Shown piece after piece: positions 1 through 5,383 of a DNA stretch of 6,994 nt; the first letter of the stretch is position 1; each line of letters begins with the position of its first letter. Below the pieces are notes generated by a model. It was not told where the DNA came from, did not search any database, and saw only the letters and a list, made by a program, of their open reading frames with translations. Location: NCBI GenBank assembly GCA_965651365.1, contig CBFGSA010000135.1, positions 1 through 6,994 of the forward strand, given 5' to 3'. A program made the translations under genes and the position numbers. The stretch comes from DASSBG01 sp965651365 (lineage in GTDB: Bacteria > Pseudomonadota > Gammaproteobacteria > Xanthomonadales > Rhodanobacteraceae).

Positions 1-65
1 CTGCGCGCGGCCCCAGGGTGACGAGCTTGTGAAGTTCTGTGCTGCGCACAGCCCCAGGATGACGG
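1..65. repeat. REP-like intergenic direct repeat, copy 1
   Basis: These 65 bases recur at 187-251 with one difference (A at 56, G at 242). The unit contains a small hairpin (CTGTGC / GCACAG with a TGC-containing centre) and ends in GGATGACGG. It starts at the window edge, so the left boundary is unknown. Part of it is open in frame with the downstream TPR gene, but the repetition and palindromes argue for non-coding intergenic repeat DNA. Confidence 0.85.
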
Positions 66-102
66 ACTCGTACCCGGTCGTCCTGGGGCCGGCCGGCAGG
101 CC

Positions 103-183
103 GGAACCCGGGACCCATTTTGATTTTCGGCTAGAGAACAAGCCCACGCAATCGTTGGAGGCCCAAAATGGACCCCGGGTTCC
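103..183. repeat. Imperfect 19-bp inverted repeat between the two direct repeats
   Basis: The arm GGAACCCGGGACCCATTTT (103-121) pairs with AAAATGGACCCCGGGTTCC (165-183). Two central positions differ, and about 43 bases separate the arms. The structure sits between the two 65-bp repeat copies, so 1-251 reads as one composite REP/BIME-like cluster. Between copy 1 and the left arm, TCCTGGGGCC (81-90) is the near-complement of GGCCCCAGGG in the direct repeat. No protein-coding role is apparent. Confidence 0.75.
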
Positions 184-186
184 GCG

Positions 187-251
187 CTGCGCGCGGCCCC
201 AGGGTGACGAGCTTGTGAAGTTCTGTGCTGCGCACAGCCCCGGGATGACGG
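187..251. repeat. REP-like intergenic direct repeat, copy 2
   Basis: This is the second copy of the unit at 1-65, with 64 of 65 bases identical and a start-to-start distance of 186. It lies directly after the right arm of the inverted repeat at 165-183. Such a long near-identical pair could support deletion or duplication of the DNA between them. Confidence 0.85.
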
Positions 252-291
252 GGGGTGAGGATCCCGGACGGACCCGAGGCGGCAGCGGCGC

Positions 292-319
292 GAATCCCCA
301 ATCCCGAATCACGAATCAC
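292..319. repeat. Degenerate heptamer array (GAATCCC/CAATCCC/GAATCAC x2)
   Basis: Four consecutive 7-base units read GAATCCC, CAATCCC, GAATCAC, GAATCAC. I associate short heptamer strings of this kind with intergenic DNA of Xanthomonadales; that link is from memory and is not shown by the window. The array ends only a few bases before the first plausible start codons of the TPR gene (TTG at 326, GTG at 341). It therefore occupies the place where a ribosome binding site would be expected. Confidence 0.65.
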
Positions 320-340
320 GGCACGTTGCCCTGGCCGCTG

Positions 341-1075
341 GTGCGCTGGGCCTTGCTGGCGGCGCTGGGCATCTGGTGGGTTGCGCTGACGCTGGCGACC
401 GCGATCGCCTGGGGCAGTCCGCTCAGCCTGGCCCAGGAACTGGCGGCGCGCGCACCGGATTCGCCGCGCGCCCAGTACGAGCTGGGCCGCACCTACATCA
501 TCTATTCCGACTACAGCCCGGGCTCGCCCTTCGCACCCAAGGTGTACGCACCGCTGGAGCGTGCCGCAAAGCTGCCGGATTCTTCCATTCTGCCCGAGCA
601 GGCACTGATCTTCTTCAACGCACGCATGCACCGGCCGCTCAAGGATGCCTGGTGGGACAGCATGATCGCCAAGCTGAAAGCACAGCCGCCCGGCGTGCAG
701 GACGAAAGCTCGCTGATCGCACTGACCAAGTGCGCCCGTTCCGGCGCGTGCAAGTTGCCGTCCGACCGGATGCTGGATGCCTATCTGGCCGCCCTGTCGC
801 ACCCCAAATCCAATGCGCGGCTGCTGGCCAGCTACGGCGATTTTGCCTGGAACATTCTCAACAACCACCCGCTCGGCCTGCACGCCACCCGCGACGCGGT
901 CGACGCCAAACCCAGCGAGCCGGTCTACCACATCACCCTGGCACGAATGTATCTGGCGCTGGGAGAAAAAGCCAAAGCGCGCGAGCAGTTGAAGGCGCTG
1001 CGCACGCTGAATTACGGCGGGCGCCTGGACAGTGACATCGCAGCGCTTGAGAAACGGATCCGCGACGCTGAATGA
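341..1075 (+). CDS. Membrane-anchored TPR protein, probably a 5'-truncated C-terminal portion
   Basis: From the GTG at 341 the product is 244 residues: one hydrophobic segment at about residues 3-25, then an exported soluble domain. A TPR-like helix pair lies around residues 38-58, and a clearer TPR at about 194-228 (PVYHITLARMYLALGEKAKA). Cysteines C131 and C137 could form a periplasmic disulphide. The layout resembles the C-terminal end of large multi-pass membrane proteins with a TPR tail, a group linked to protein or polysaccharide glycosylation, but here only the last membrane helix remains. Just upstream lie repeats instead of coding sequence. No Shine-Dalgarno is visible at GTG 341 or TTG 326. 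The frame is open back to 29, but those residues are translated repeat DNA. It may be a truncated pseudogene or a short stand-alone protein; the start is uncertain. Confidence 0.6.
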   Translation: MRWALLAALGIWWVALTLATAIAWGSPLSLAQELAARAPDSPRAQYELGRTYIIYSDYSPGSPFAPKVYAPLERAAKLPDSSILPEQALIFFNARMHRPLKDAWWDSMIAKLKAQPPGVQDESSLIALTKCARSGACKLPSDRMLDAYLAALSHPKSNARLLASYGDFAWNILNNHPLGLHATRDAVDAKPSEPVYHITLARMYLALGEKAKAREQLKALRTLNYGGRLDSDIAALEKRIRDAE

Positions 1076-1173
1076 TGAGCGCACGTGAGGACGCCCTGCT
1101 GCGACCCACATCGGCCCGTATCTGCCGCACCCAAGAGGCTTCATGACGCGAACCATGTGATGTCCATGCTGTC

Positions 1174-1273
1174 ATGCGTACCACAGTCACTCTCGAAACC
1201 GACGTTGAACCCCTGTTGAGACAGCACATGCGTGAACATGGGGCTGCCCTGCAAGCGTGCGCTCAACGATGCC
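1174..1273 (+). pseudogene. VapB-type antitoxin relic (frameshifted, 3' end missing)
   Basis: The ATG at 1174 opens MRTTVTLETDVEPLLRQHMR, the typical start of a short ribbon-helix-helix VapB antitoxin (strand residues TTVTL, then an Asp-Val helix start). About 23 codons on, after REHG, the frame breaks. The expected continuation is found one frame over as CKRALNDAG, matching the family's FK-ALNDAI segment. After that (about 1270) homology stops and PIN-toxin sequence begins. Read without the shift, the frame runs to a stop at 1321-1323 and gives a 49-residue product. I infer a broken antitoxin with one frameshift and a lost C-terminus. Either small sequencing errors or real decay could explain the shift, but the missing toxin 5' half supports decay. 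Confidence 0.7.
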
Positions 1274-1394
1274 GGATTTCTTCATCGGCGCGCACGCGGC
1301 CGTACAGGAACTGCCGGTACTGACGCGCGACGTGCGCCGCATGCGACAATACTTCCCCACCCTGGCACTGATTTCCCCGGAGGCTTCACCATGA
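1269..1394 (+). pseudogene. VapC PIN-domain toxin relic, C-terminal fragment only
   Basis: This frame encodes 41 residues beginning MPDFFIGAHAAVQELPVLTR and continuing to RRMRQYFPTLALISPE before TGA at 1392. It matches the C-terminal third of PIN-domain VapC ribonucleases. The Asp of PDFFIGAHA corresponds to the third catalytic acid and the Asp of LTRD to the fourth. The N-terminal part carrying the first Asp and the Glu is absent. The fragment abuts the antitoxin relic directly, so a deletion of roughly 90 codons probably fused them. The preserved toxin end may come from the same operon or from a different VapC family, which cannot be decided from the fragment. It ends 45 bases before the aminotransferase gene and cannot form an active nuclease. 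Confidence 0.75.
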
Positions 1395-1439
1395 CCCGGA
1401 CCCCGTGCACTGCCGCAGAACCTGGTCGCGAGCCGCCCC

Positions 1440-2600
1440 ATGACTGAGCCCTTCCTGATTTTCGGCGCACCGGCCATCGGCGAAGAGGAAATCGCCGAGG
1501 TCGAAGCCGTCCTGCGCTCCGGCTGGCTTGGCACCGGGCCGCGCGTGGCCCGTTTCGAGCAGGGCTTTGCCGCCTACCAGGGTTTGCAGCCCGAACAGGT
1601 GGCCGCGGTCAATTCCTGCACCGCAGCGTTGCACGTGTCGATGGTCGCCGCCGACCTGGAGCCCGGCAGCGAGGTGATTACCACGCCGCTGACCTTCTGC
1701 GCCACGGTCAACGCCATCATCCATGCGGGGCTGACGCCGGTGCTGGCCGACATCGATCCGGCCACGCTGAACATCGACCCGGCCGCAGTCGAAGCCGCGA
1801 TCACGCCACGCACCCGCGCCATCCTGCCCGTGCATTTCGCCGGGCGCGCCTGCGACATGGACGCGATCATGGCGATCGCCGACAAGCACGATCTGGTGGT
1901 GATCGAGGACTGCGCGCACGCCATCGAAACCGAATACCACGGCCGCAAGGCCGGCACTTTCGGCGACTTCGGCTGCTTCAGCTTCTACGTCACCAAGAAC
2001 GTGGTCACCGGCGAGGGCGGCATGATCACCGGCCGCGATGCCGAGCACATCGCCCGCGCCAAGGTGCTGGCCCTGCACGGCATGAGCAAGGACGCCTGGC
2101 ACCGTTTCGGCGATGCCGGCTACAAGCATTACCAGGTGGTCGAAGCCGGCTTCAAGTACAACATGATGGACATCCAGGCCGCGCTCGGCATCCACCAGCT
2201 TGCCCGCGTCGAGGCCAACTGGCAGCGCCGGCGGGAAATCTGGCAGCGTTACATGGACGCACTCGCCGACCTGTCCATCGACCTGCCCGCGCCTGTCGAG
2301 CCGCACACCCGGCACGCCCATCACCTGTTCACCATCGGCATTGATCAGGAGCGTTGCGGCATCGGCCGCGATGCCTTCCTGGATGCCATGAACCAGCGCC
2401 GCATCGGCACCGGCGTGCATTACCTCTCAATCCCCGAGCACCCCTATTACCAGCAGCGCTTCGGCTGGCAGCCCGAGCAATGGCCCACGGCCATGCGCAT
2501 CGGACGCCAAACCGTCAGCCTGCCCTTGTCGGCAGCGCTCGACGACCGCGATGTCGAGCGCGTGATTGCCGGCGTGCGCGCCACGCTCCGGCACGCCTGA
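1440..2600 (+). CDS. DegT/DnrJ/EryC1/StrS-family PLP-dependent sugar aminotransferase
   Basis: The 386-residue product is full length for this family of fold-type I aminotransferases, which transfer an amino group (usually from glutamate) to keto-sugar nucleotides in O-antigen, capsule or glycan synthesis in the cytoplasm. Visible marks: the N-terminal GWLGTGPRVARFE region (28-40); NSCTAALH (58-65) for cofactor phosphate binding; VIEDCAHA (154-161), in which D157 would contact the PLP ring nitrogen; and FSFYVTKNVVTGEGG (180-194), in which K186 is the Schiff-base lysine. The C-terminal TGVHYLSIPEHPYY segment is also typical. ATG 1440 is the only good start: the frame is closed upstream by the PIN-relic stop at 1392, and the Shine-Dalgarno is weak. 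The sugar substrate cannot be named. No partner sugar genes are in the window. Confidence 0.93.
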   Translation: MTEPFLIFGAPAIGEEEIAEVEAVLRSGWLGTGPRVARFEQGFAAYQGLQPEQVAAVNSCTAALHVSMVAADLEPGSEVITTPLTFCATVNAIIHAGLTPVLADIDPATLNIDPAAVEAAITPRTRAILPVHFAGRACDMDAIMAIADKHDLVVIEDCAHAIETEYHGRKAGTFGDFGCFSFYVTKNVVTGEGGMITGRDAEHIARAKVLALHGMSKDAWHRFGDAGYKHYQVVEAGFKYNMMDIQAALGIHQLARVEANWQRRREIWQRYMDALADLSIDLPAPVEPHTRHAHHLFTIGIDQERCGIGRDAFLDAMNQRRIGTGVHYLSIPEHPYYQQRFGWQPEQWPTAMRIGRQTVSLPLSAALDDRDVERVIAGVRATLRHA

Positions 2601-2636
2601 CGAGGGAACATCGACGCCGGCCACAAGTCTGTCGAA

Positions 2637-2694
2637 CTGTGCGCGAAGCACAGAACCCCCAGAGACTTTGTCACCACCGGGGCTGCGAAGCCCG
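2637..2694. repeat. Degenerate REP-like element with two GCGA-loop hairpins
   Basis: Two small hairpins lie between the aminotransferase and higA, which converge here: CTGTGC-GCGAA-GCACAG (2637-2653) and GGGCT-GCGA-AGCCC (2680-2693). Read on the plus strand, CTGTGCGC..AGCACAGAAC....GTCACC..GGGGC resembles the reverse complement of the 65-bp repeat at 1-65, so I call it a diverged, inverted copy. It could also help end transcription from either side, but there is no T-run as in a standard intrinsic terminator. Confidence 0.5.
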
Positions 2695-2702
2695 ACAAAC
2701 GC

Positions 2703-3002
2703 CTACGCTGCTTCCTCCCATGGCCGAATGCGCTCCAGCTCCTTGCGCATCGCGGCCTTCGTCACCTGGGTGTCGTAGTCGGCCTGCAAACGCAGCCACC
2801 AGCCATCCGACAGGCCGAAGAATCGGCACAACCGCAAGTCCGTATCTGCCGTAATTCTGCGGCGTCCCGCCGCGATTTCACCGATGCGCTGGGGCGGCAC
2901 GCAAATAGACTTGGCCAGCCGATACTTGGTAAGTCCCGCCGGCTTCAGGAATTCCTCCACCAGCATTTCCGCCGGCGAGACAGGTTCAAGCTTTCGCGTC
3001 AT
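2703..3002 (-). CDS. higA: HigA-family XRE-type antitoxin
   Basis: The product is 99 residues from the ATG at 3002. It has an XRE/lambda-repressor-like helix-turn-helix over about residues 24-63 (LTKYRLAKSI, then PPQRIGEIAAGRRRITADT), followed by the FFGLSDGWWLRLQADYD segment typical of HigA/VapI antitoxins. In this family HigA binds and neutralises the HigB ribonuclease, and the complex represses its own promoter. Upstream of the ATG, GAGG lies at a suitable distance, which supports this start; the frame is open further upstream, but that part overlaps higB. It follows higB by 10 bases on the same strand, the toxin-first order characteristic of higBA. Confidence 0.92.
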   Translation of the reverse strand: MTRKLEPVSPAEMLVEEFLKPAGLTKYRLAKSICVPPQRIGEIAAGRRRITADTDLRLCRFFGLSDGWWLRLQADYDTQVTKAAMRKELERIRPWEEAA

Positions 3003-3012
3003 ATTGGGCACC

Positions 3013-3294
3013 TCAATGGTAATCGACGATCTCGACATCTTCCGCACCCGCGGTCGTCCAGCGGAAACACAAGCGAAACTGCCGGTTGATCCGCACACTC
3101 CACCATCCGGCACGATCGCCTTTGAGTGCTTCCAGCCGATTGGCCGGTGGCGCACGCATGTCATCAACAGAGCGCGCCAGATCCAGTTGCTTCAGTTTGC
3201 GCAGTGCAGACCGCTCGATATTGACGAAGCGACGCACGCGGCCCAGATTGAACAAGGTCTCGGTATCGTCGTCACGAAATGACCGGATTGTCAT
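3013..3294 (-). CDS. higB: HigB/RelE-family mRNA-cleaving toxin
   Basis: From the ATG at 3294 the product is 93 residues, normal for HigB (RelE superfamily, plasmid-maintenance killer type), which cleaves mRNA on the ribosome. The central PPANRLEALKGDRAGWWSVR and following INRQFRLCFRW segments are diagnostic, and the protein ends EIVDYH. By position K58, R68, N70, R74, Y92 and H93 are candidates for the active-site basic/His cluster known in HigB. An ATG at 3363 would add 23 residues unlike the family, and it lies upstream of the predicted promoter, so 3294 is preferred. The gene appears intact. It is first in the operon with higA. Confidence 0.92.
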   Translation of the reverse strand: MTIRSFRDDDTETLFNLGRVRRFVNIERSALRKLKQLDLARSVDDMRAPPANRLEALKGDRAGWWSVRINRQFRLCFRWTTAGAEDVEIVDYH

Positions 3295-3298
3295 CTGC

Positions 3299-3329
3299 GC
3301 ATAATAACGCGCTGCATCAATAACGACAA
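3299..3329 (-). promoter_or_regulatory. higBA promoter with duplicated operator-like site; possibly leaderless
   Basis: On the minus strand TTGTCG (3329-3324) and TATTAT (3306-3301) are separated by 17 bases, a good sigma70-like pair. The -10 box ends only 6 bases before the higB ATG, so transcription would be expected to begin at or very near the start codon. On the plus strand GCATAATAACG (3299-3309) and GCATCAATAACG (3314-3325) are near-identical direct repeats covering the -10 and spacer. They are candidate HigA binding sites. Confidence 0.55.
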
Positions 3330-3391
3330 ACGTGAACAGCAGGCACTCAAAGGATCCACTCAAAAAAGGAAGCGAAGCGACCGCCTCAACC

Positions 3392-3507
3392 CGTCACCCT
3401 GCGCAGGGGAGCCCGGACTTGATCCGCGCGAGTGCAGTCACAGGATCTTTCCCCTCGAACCCGCACACAAGATTCTGCGACTGCGCTTCGCTGCGCGCAG
3501 AATGACG
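3392..3507. repeat. REP-like palindromic intergenic element
   Basis: In the 312-base gap between higB and phd, CGTCACCCTGCG (3392-3403) and CGCAGAATGACG (3496-3507) form imperfect terminal inverted repeats (10 of 12 pair) around a 116-base element. Inside the right end, ATTCTGCG (3472-3479) and CGCAGAAT (3496-3503) form an 8-bp stem. The GTCA-ended architecture is like that of the repeats at 1-251, though the internal sequence differs. There is no ORF in it. The rest of the gap holds only the promoters at either side. Confidence 0.55.
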
Positions 3508-3549
3508 CAAGCCGGGAAGGCAATGAGAAGCCAAGCAGGGCGTGGCGGC

Positions 3550-3589
3550 TTGCCCAAAGCCCCTGCGGAGCCTAAAATGACCATGGTCA
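3550..3589 (+). promoter_or_regulatory. phd-vapC promoter with overlapping 12-bp palindromic operator
   Basis: TTGCCC (3550-3555) and TAAAAT (3573-3578) are separated by 17 bases. The perfect palindrome TGACCATGGTCA (3578-3589) begins on the last base of the -10 and covers the expected transcription start. The half-like sequence ATGACCA recurs at 3591 and over the start codon at 3607. Phd/YefM antitoxins repress their own operons at such palindromes, so this is a likely autoregulatory operator. Confidence 0.6.
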
Positions 3590-3606
3590 CATGACCAGGT
3601 TATTCC

Positions 3607-3846
3607 ATGACCACGACCAGCGAAATCTCCAAATCCAGGTTCAAGGCACACGCGCTGGAAATCCTGCGTGAAATCGAGCATTCCGGCCAACCGGTCATCA
3701 TTACCGATCGCGGACGGCAGGCACTGAAGATCTCCAAGTACGTGCCGCGAACCGGCTCGGCACTGGATCGGCTGAAAGGTTCGGTCACGCGCTTCGATGA
3801 GCCCATGACACCGCTCGAACCCGGCCTCTGGGAAGCACAGGAATGA
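3607..3846 (+). CDS. Phd/YefM-family antitoxin (module 1)
   Basis: The 79-residue product has the Phd/YefM layout. The DNA-binding N-terminal domain reads ISKSRFKAHALEILREIEHSG (about 7-27) and then PVIITDRGRQALKISKY (29-45), with the conserved TDRGR turn. A flexible acidic, proline-rich tail (LKGSVTRFDEPMTPLEPGLW) would wrap the toxin. Its role is to bind and inhibit the PIN toxin encoded next and to repress the operon. An AGG lies at a usable distance before the ATG. The gene overlaps the toxin by four bases (ATGA), indicating translational coupling. Confidence 0.9.
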   Translation: MTTTSEISKSRFKAHALEILREIEHSGQPVIITDRGRQALKISKYVPRTGSALDRLKGSVTRFDEPMTPLEPGLWEAQE

Positions 3847-4241
3847 TCGTGCTCGACACCCATGTGCTGGTTTGGTGGGTCAACGGCGAAAGCGGATTGT
3901 CGGGCACTGCACGCAAGGCGATCGAGCAGGAACAGCACACGCACGGCCACATCGCCGTGTCGGCCATCAGCGCCTGGGAAATCGCCATGCTGGCCGCCAA
4001 AGAACGCCTGGTGCTGACCATGGACGTGGACGACTGGCTGACCACGATCGGCAACATTGAAGGAGTCGACATCGCTCCGCTGACGCCGCGCATCGCCGTT
4101 CAGTCCACCCGCTTGCCGGGTAATTTTCACGCCGATCCTGCCGATCGAATGATCGTCGCCTTCACCCGTGAAAACAATGCCCTGCTGCTGACCGCCGACC
4201 AGCGCATCCAGCGCTACCCGCACGTCCGCTGGGCCTGGTGA
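3843..4241 (+). CDS. vapC: VapC-like PIN-domain ribonuclease toxin (module 1)
   Basis: This is a 132-residue PIN-domain protein, normal size for VapC toxins, which are Mg2+-dependent ribonucleases that typically cleave tRNA or rRNA. The four acidic positions are visible: D5 in VLDTHVLVWW, E46 in SAWEIAML, D98 with D101 in HADPADRMIVA, and D119 in LLTADQRI. All are present, so the toxin looks active. The LDTHVLVWW start and SAISAWEIAML motif place it in the PIN subgroup usually paired with Phd/YefM antitoxins, matching its neighbour. The ATG overlaps the antitoxin stop. The actual RNA target cannot be told from the sequence. Confidence 0.93.
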   Translation: MIVLDTHVLVWWVNGESGLSGTARKAIEQEQHTHGHIAVSAISAWEIAMLAAKERLVLTMDVDDWLTTIGNIEGVDIAPLTPRIAVQSTRLPGNFHADPADRMIVAFTRENNALLLTADQRIQRYPHVRWAW

Positions 4242-4290
4242 AACCCCGACGCCACCGTCGAGCCCAAAGCGCCATCACAATCGAGAAAAA

Positions 4291-4309
4291 GTGAACCTGA
4301 CCCCGTTTT
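4291..4309 (+). repeat. Inter-module repeat GTGAACCTGACCCCGTTTT, copy 1
   Basis: The 19-base motif GTGAACCTGACCCCGTTTT recurs exactly at 6100-6118. A near copy (GTGCACCTGACCCCG) reaches the right window edge at 6980. All three are in the same orientation, each in a gap after one TA module. Here the motif is preceded by five A residues. It lies 50 bases after the module 1 toxin stop and 77 before the next antitoxin. Confidence 0.8.
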
Positions 4310-4326
4310 ACGTTTTATTGCCCGCA

Positions 4327-4372
4327 TTGACAGATGAGCTCGTGGCTGTCACAATTTTTTTGATGACATAAT
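4327..4372 (+). promoter_or_regulatory. Promoter and operator-like inverted repeat of the AbrB-type vapBC
   Basis: A consensus -35 TTGACA (4327-4332) is followed after 17 bases by CACAAT (4350-4355). A second possible -10, CATAAT, lies at 4367-4372. TGACAG (4328-4333) and CTGTCA (4346-4351) form a perfect 6-bp inverted repeat across the spacer, and a T-run follows at 4355-4361. The inverted repeat is a candidate binding site for the VapB dimer. If the second -10 is used, the leader would be only a few bases long. Confidence 0.55.
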
Positions 4373-4385
4373 TTAGCAACATGAC

Positions 4386-4634
4386 ATGGCAGAACACACC
4401 ACCCATTTGAGCAAGGAAGGGCGCATCCTGATCCCGGCCAGCATCCGCAATGCATTGGGATTCAGGCCACATGAAGCACTGACGCTTTCCGTCGTGGATG
4501 GCGAAGTGCGCATTGCCAAGCGCCTGGACGCCATCCGGGCGATGCAAAAACGCCTGGCACGATTGCGTGATCCGAAACACCCGGTCGTGGACGAGTTGAT
4601 CCGCGAGCGGCGCAGCGAGGCGAGGCGCGAGTGA
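4386..4634 (+). CDS. vapB: AbrB/SpoVT (MazE-fold) VapB antitoxin
   Basis: The 82-residue product has a swapped-hairpin AbrB DNA-binding domain at about residues 6-46: THLSKEGRILIPASIRNALG, then the LTLSVVDGEVRIAKR strand pair. A charged helical tail (47-82, rich in Arg/Glu) would bind the toxin. The SKEGRILIPASIR signature is diagnostic. The antitoxin fold differs from the Phd-type antitoxins before and after it, although all three partners are PIN toxins. The Shine-Dalgarno is weak. Its stop overlaps the toxin start as GTGA. Confidence 0.92.
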   Translation: MAEHTTHLSKEGRILIPASIRNALGFRPHEALTLSVVDGEVRIAKRLDAIRAMQKRLARLRDPKHPVVDELIRERRSEARRE

Positions 4635-5023
4635 AGCCGCTCGTTTACGATGCCTCTGCGCTGCTGGCGGTGATCTTCGACGAGCCCGGCGCCGATATCG
4701 CAATGCAGCAACTTGTCCATCCAGGCGGCGAAGTCAGCGCGGTGAACTGGTCGGAAACCGGTGCCAAGCTGGCCGAGCGGGGATTGCAGCAACATGAAGT
4801 TGCTTCGGAGCTTGCAACGTTCGGCCTGGAGGTCACCCCGTTTGATGAAGTCCAGGCTAACGTCGCAGCGGGTCTTCGGCCCACAACGCGGACGCTGGGC
4901 CTTTCACTGGGCGATCGCTGCTGCCTTGCTTTGGCGCAGGTGCGCAACGCGCGTGTTGTCACGACCGATGCCGCGTGGCTGAAGCTGAGCGGGTTCGACA
5001 TCCTCTGTGTTCGTGCAAAATGA
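4631..5023 (+). CDS. vapC: VapC-like PIN-domain ribonuclease toxin (AbrB-paired)
   Basis: The 130-residue PIN-domain toxin starts at a GTG inside the antitoxin stop (GTGA, four-base overlap), so translation is probably coupled. The four acidic positions are present: D7 in VYDASALLAV, E42 in VNWSETGAKL, D95 in LSLGDRCCLA and D113 in VVTTDAAW. The YDASALLAV and SLGDR signatures mark the PIN subgroup paired with AbrB-type antitoxins. It is probably an active RNase with unknown RNA target. A GTG start may lower toxin synthesis relative to antitoxin. The stop is only about 20 bases before the mntA relic. Confidence 0.93.
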   Translation: MKPLVYDASALLAVIFDEPGADIAMQQLVHPGGEVSAVNWSETGAKLAERGLQQHEVASELATFGLEVTPFDEVQANVAAGLRPTTRTLGLSLGDRCCLALAQVRNARVVTTDAAWLKLSGFDILCVRAK

Positions 5024-5042
5024 GTTGAGCGCACGTCGAGGG

Positions 5043-5204
5043 GTTCTTCAACATGGGCATGCCGCAAGCACTGCGCTACAGTGCGCTGACCACTTCCGCC
5101 GTGAAGATTTTGCCACCACCGCCTTCAGCCGCTACGCGCATCTCAACCAAGCCCGCCGTGGCATCCTCGTGGACATCCAGGCGCGGGGTACCATCCATGG
5201 CTGA
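5043..5204 (+). pseudogene. mntA: MntA nucleotidyltransferase antitoxin relic, C-terminal part
   Basis: In this frame the residues from VLQHG, and especially from CADHFRREDF to ILVDIQARGTIHG, match the C-terminal helix of MntA-type minimal nucleotidyltransferase antitoxins. That helix has the pattern F..YA.LN.AR..IL.DI. The catalytic N-terminal half (GS...DxD and third Asp) is absent: the AbrB-type vapC ends at 5023 and only some 20 bases lie between. The stop at 5202-5204 overlaps the hepT ATG at 5197, the overlap expected in mntA-hepT operons. The frame is open to 5007, but the residues before about 5043 do not look family-like. I infer a 5'-deleted antitoxin gene; the exact left edge is uncertain. 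Confidence 0.65.
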
Positions 5205-5358
5205 CGACGTGCTGCTCAGCAAGGCCGGCATCATCGAGCGCTGTGTTCGGCGCAGCAACGAGGAATACACCGGCCACGAGTCCGCACTGGAAACCGATCA
5301 CACCCGGCAAGATGCCATCGTGCTCAACCTGCAGCGGGCCTGCGAAGCCAGCATTGAT
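5197..5358 (+). pseudogene. hepT: HepT (DUF86 HEPN) toxin relic, N-terminal part
   Basis: The ATG at 5197 begins MADDVLLSKAGIIERCVRR and includes TRQDAIVLNLQRACEASID. This closely follows the first 54 residues of HepT toxins of the Shewanella type (…LQDSVILNLQRCCEACID…). After D54 the similarity ends and 16 unrelated codons lead to a stop at 5407-5409. Family members are roughly 130-145 residues, and the RX4HXY active site lies in the lost C-terminal half, so the product cannot be an active nuclease. The loss occurs just before the promoter region of the next phd module. It is the other half of the mntA relic. Confidence 0.8.
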
Positions 5359-5383
5359 CGACCCCGTTTCGACACCGTTTCCG

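Noticed and set aside
1..251. CRISPR array
   Set aside because: There are only two copies of a 65-base unit with a 121-base palindrome-containing interval. Length and spacing do not fit repeats and spacers, and no cas gene is visible.
29..340. N-terminal extension of the TPR protein reading frame
   Set aside because: The frame is open, but the encoded residues come from a 65-bp direct repeat and palindromes and include a duplicated peptide (KFCAAHSP). This is translated intergenic repeat DNA, so I start the gene at 341.
131..1156. 341-codon open frame on the minus strand opposite the TPR gene
   Set aside because: It runs through the repeat cluster and antisense to the TPR domain. The Arg/Gln/Gly-rich product has no recognisable motif.
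1386..2420. 344-codon open frame on the minus strand opposite the aminotransferase
   Set aside because: It is the antisense shadow of a clear DegT-family gene in high-GC DNA. Its product has low-complexity Gly/Asp/His/Val-rich composition and no recognisable domain.
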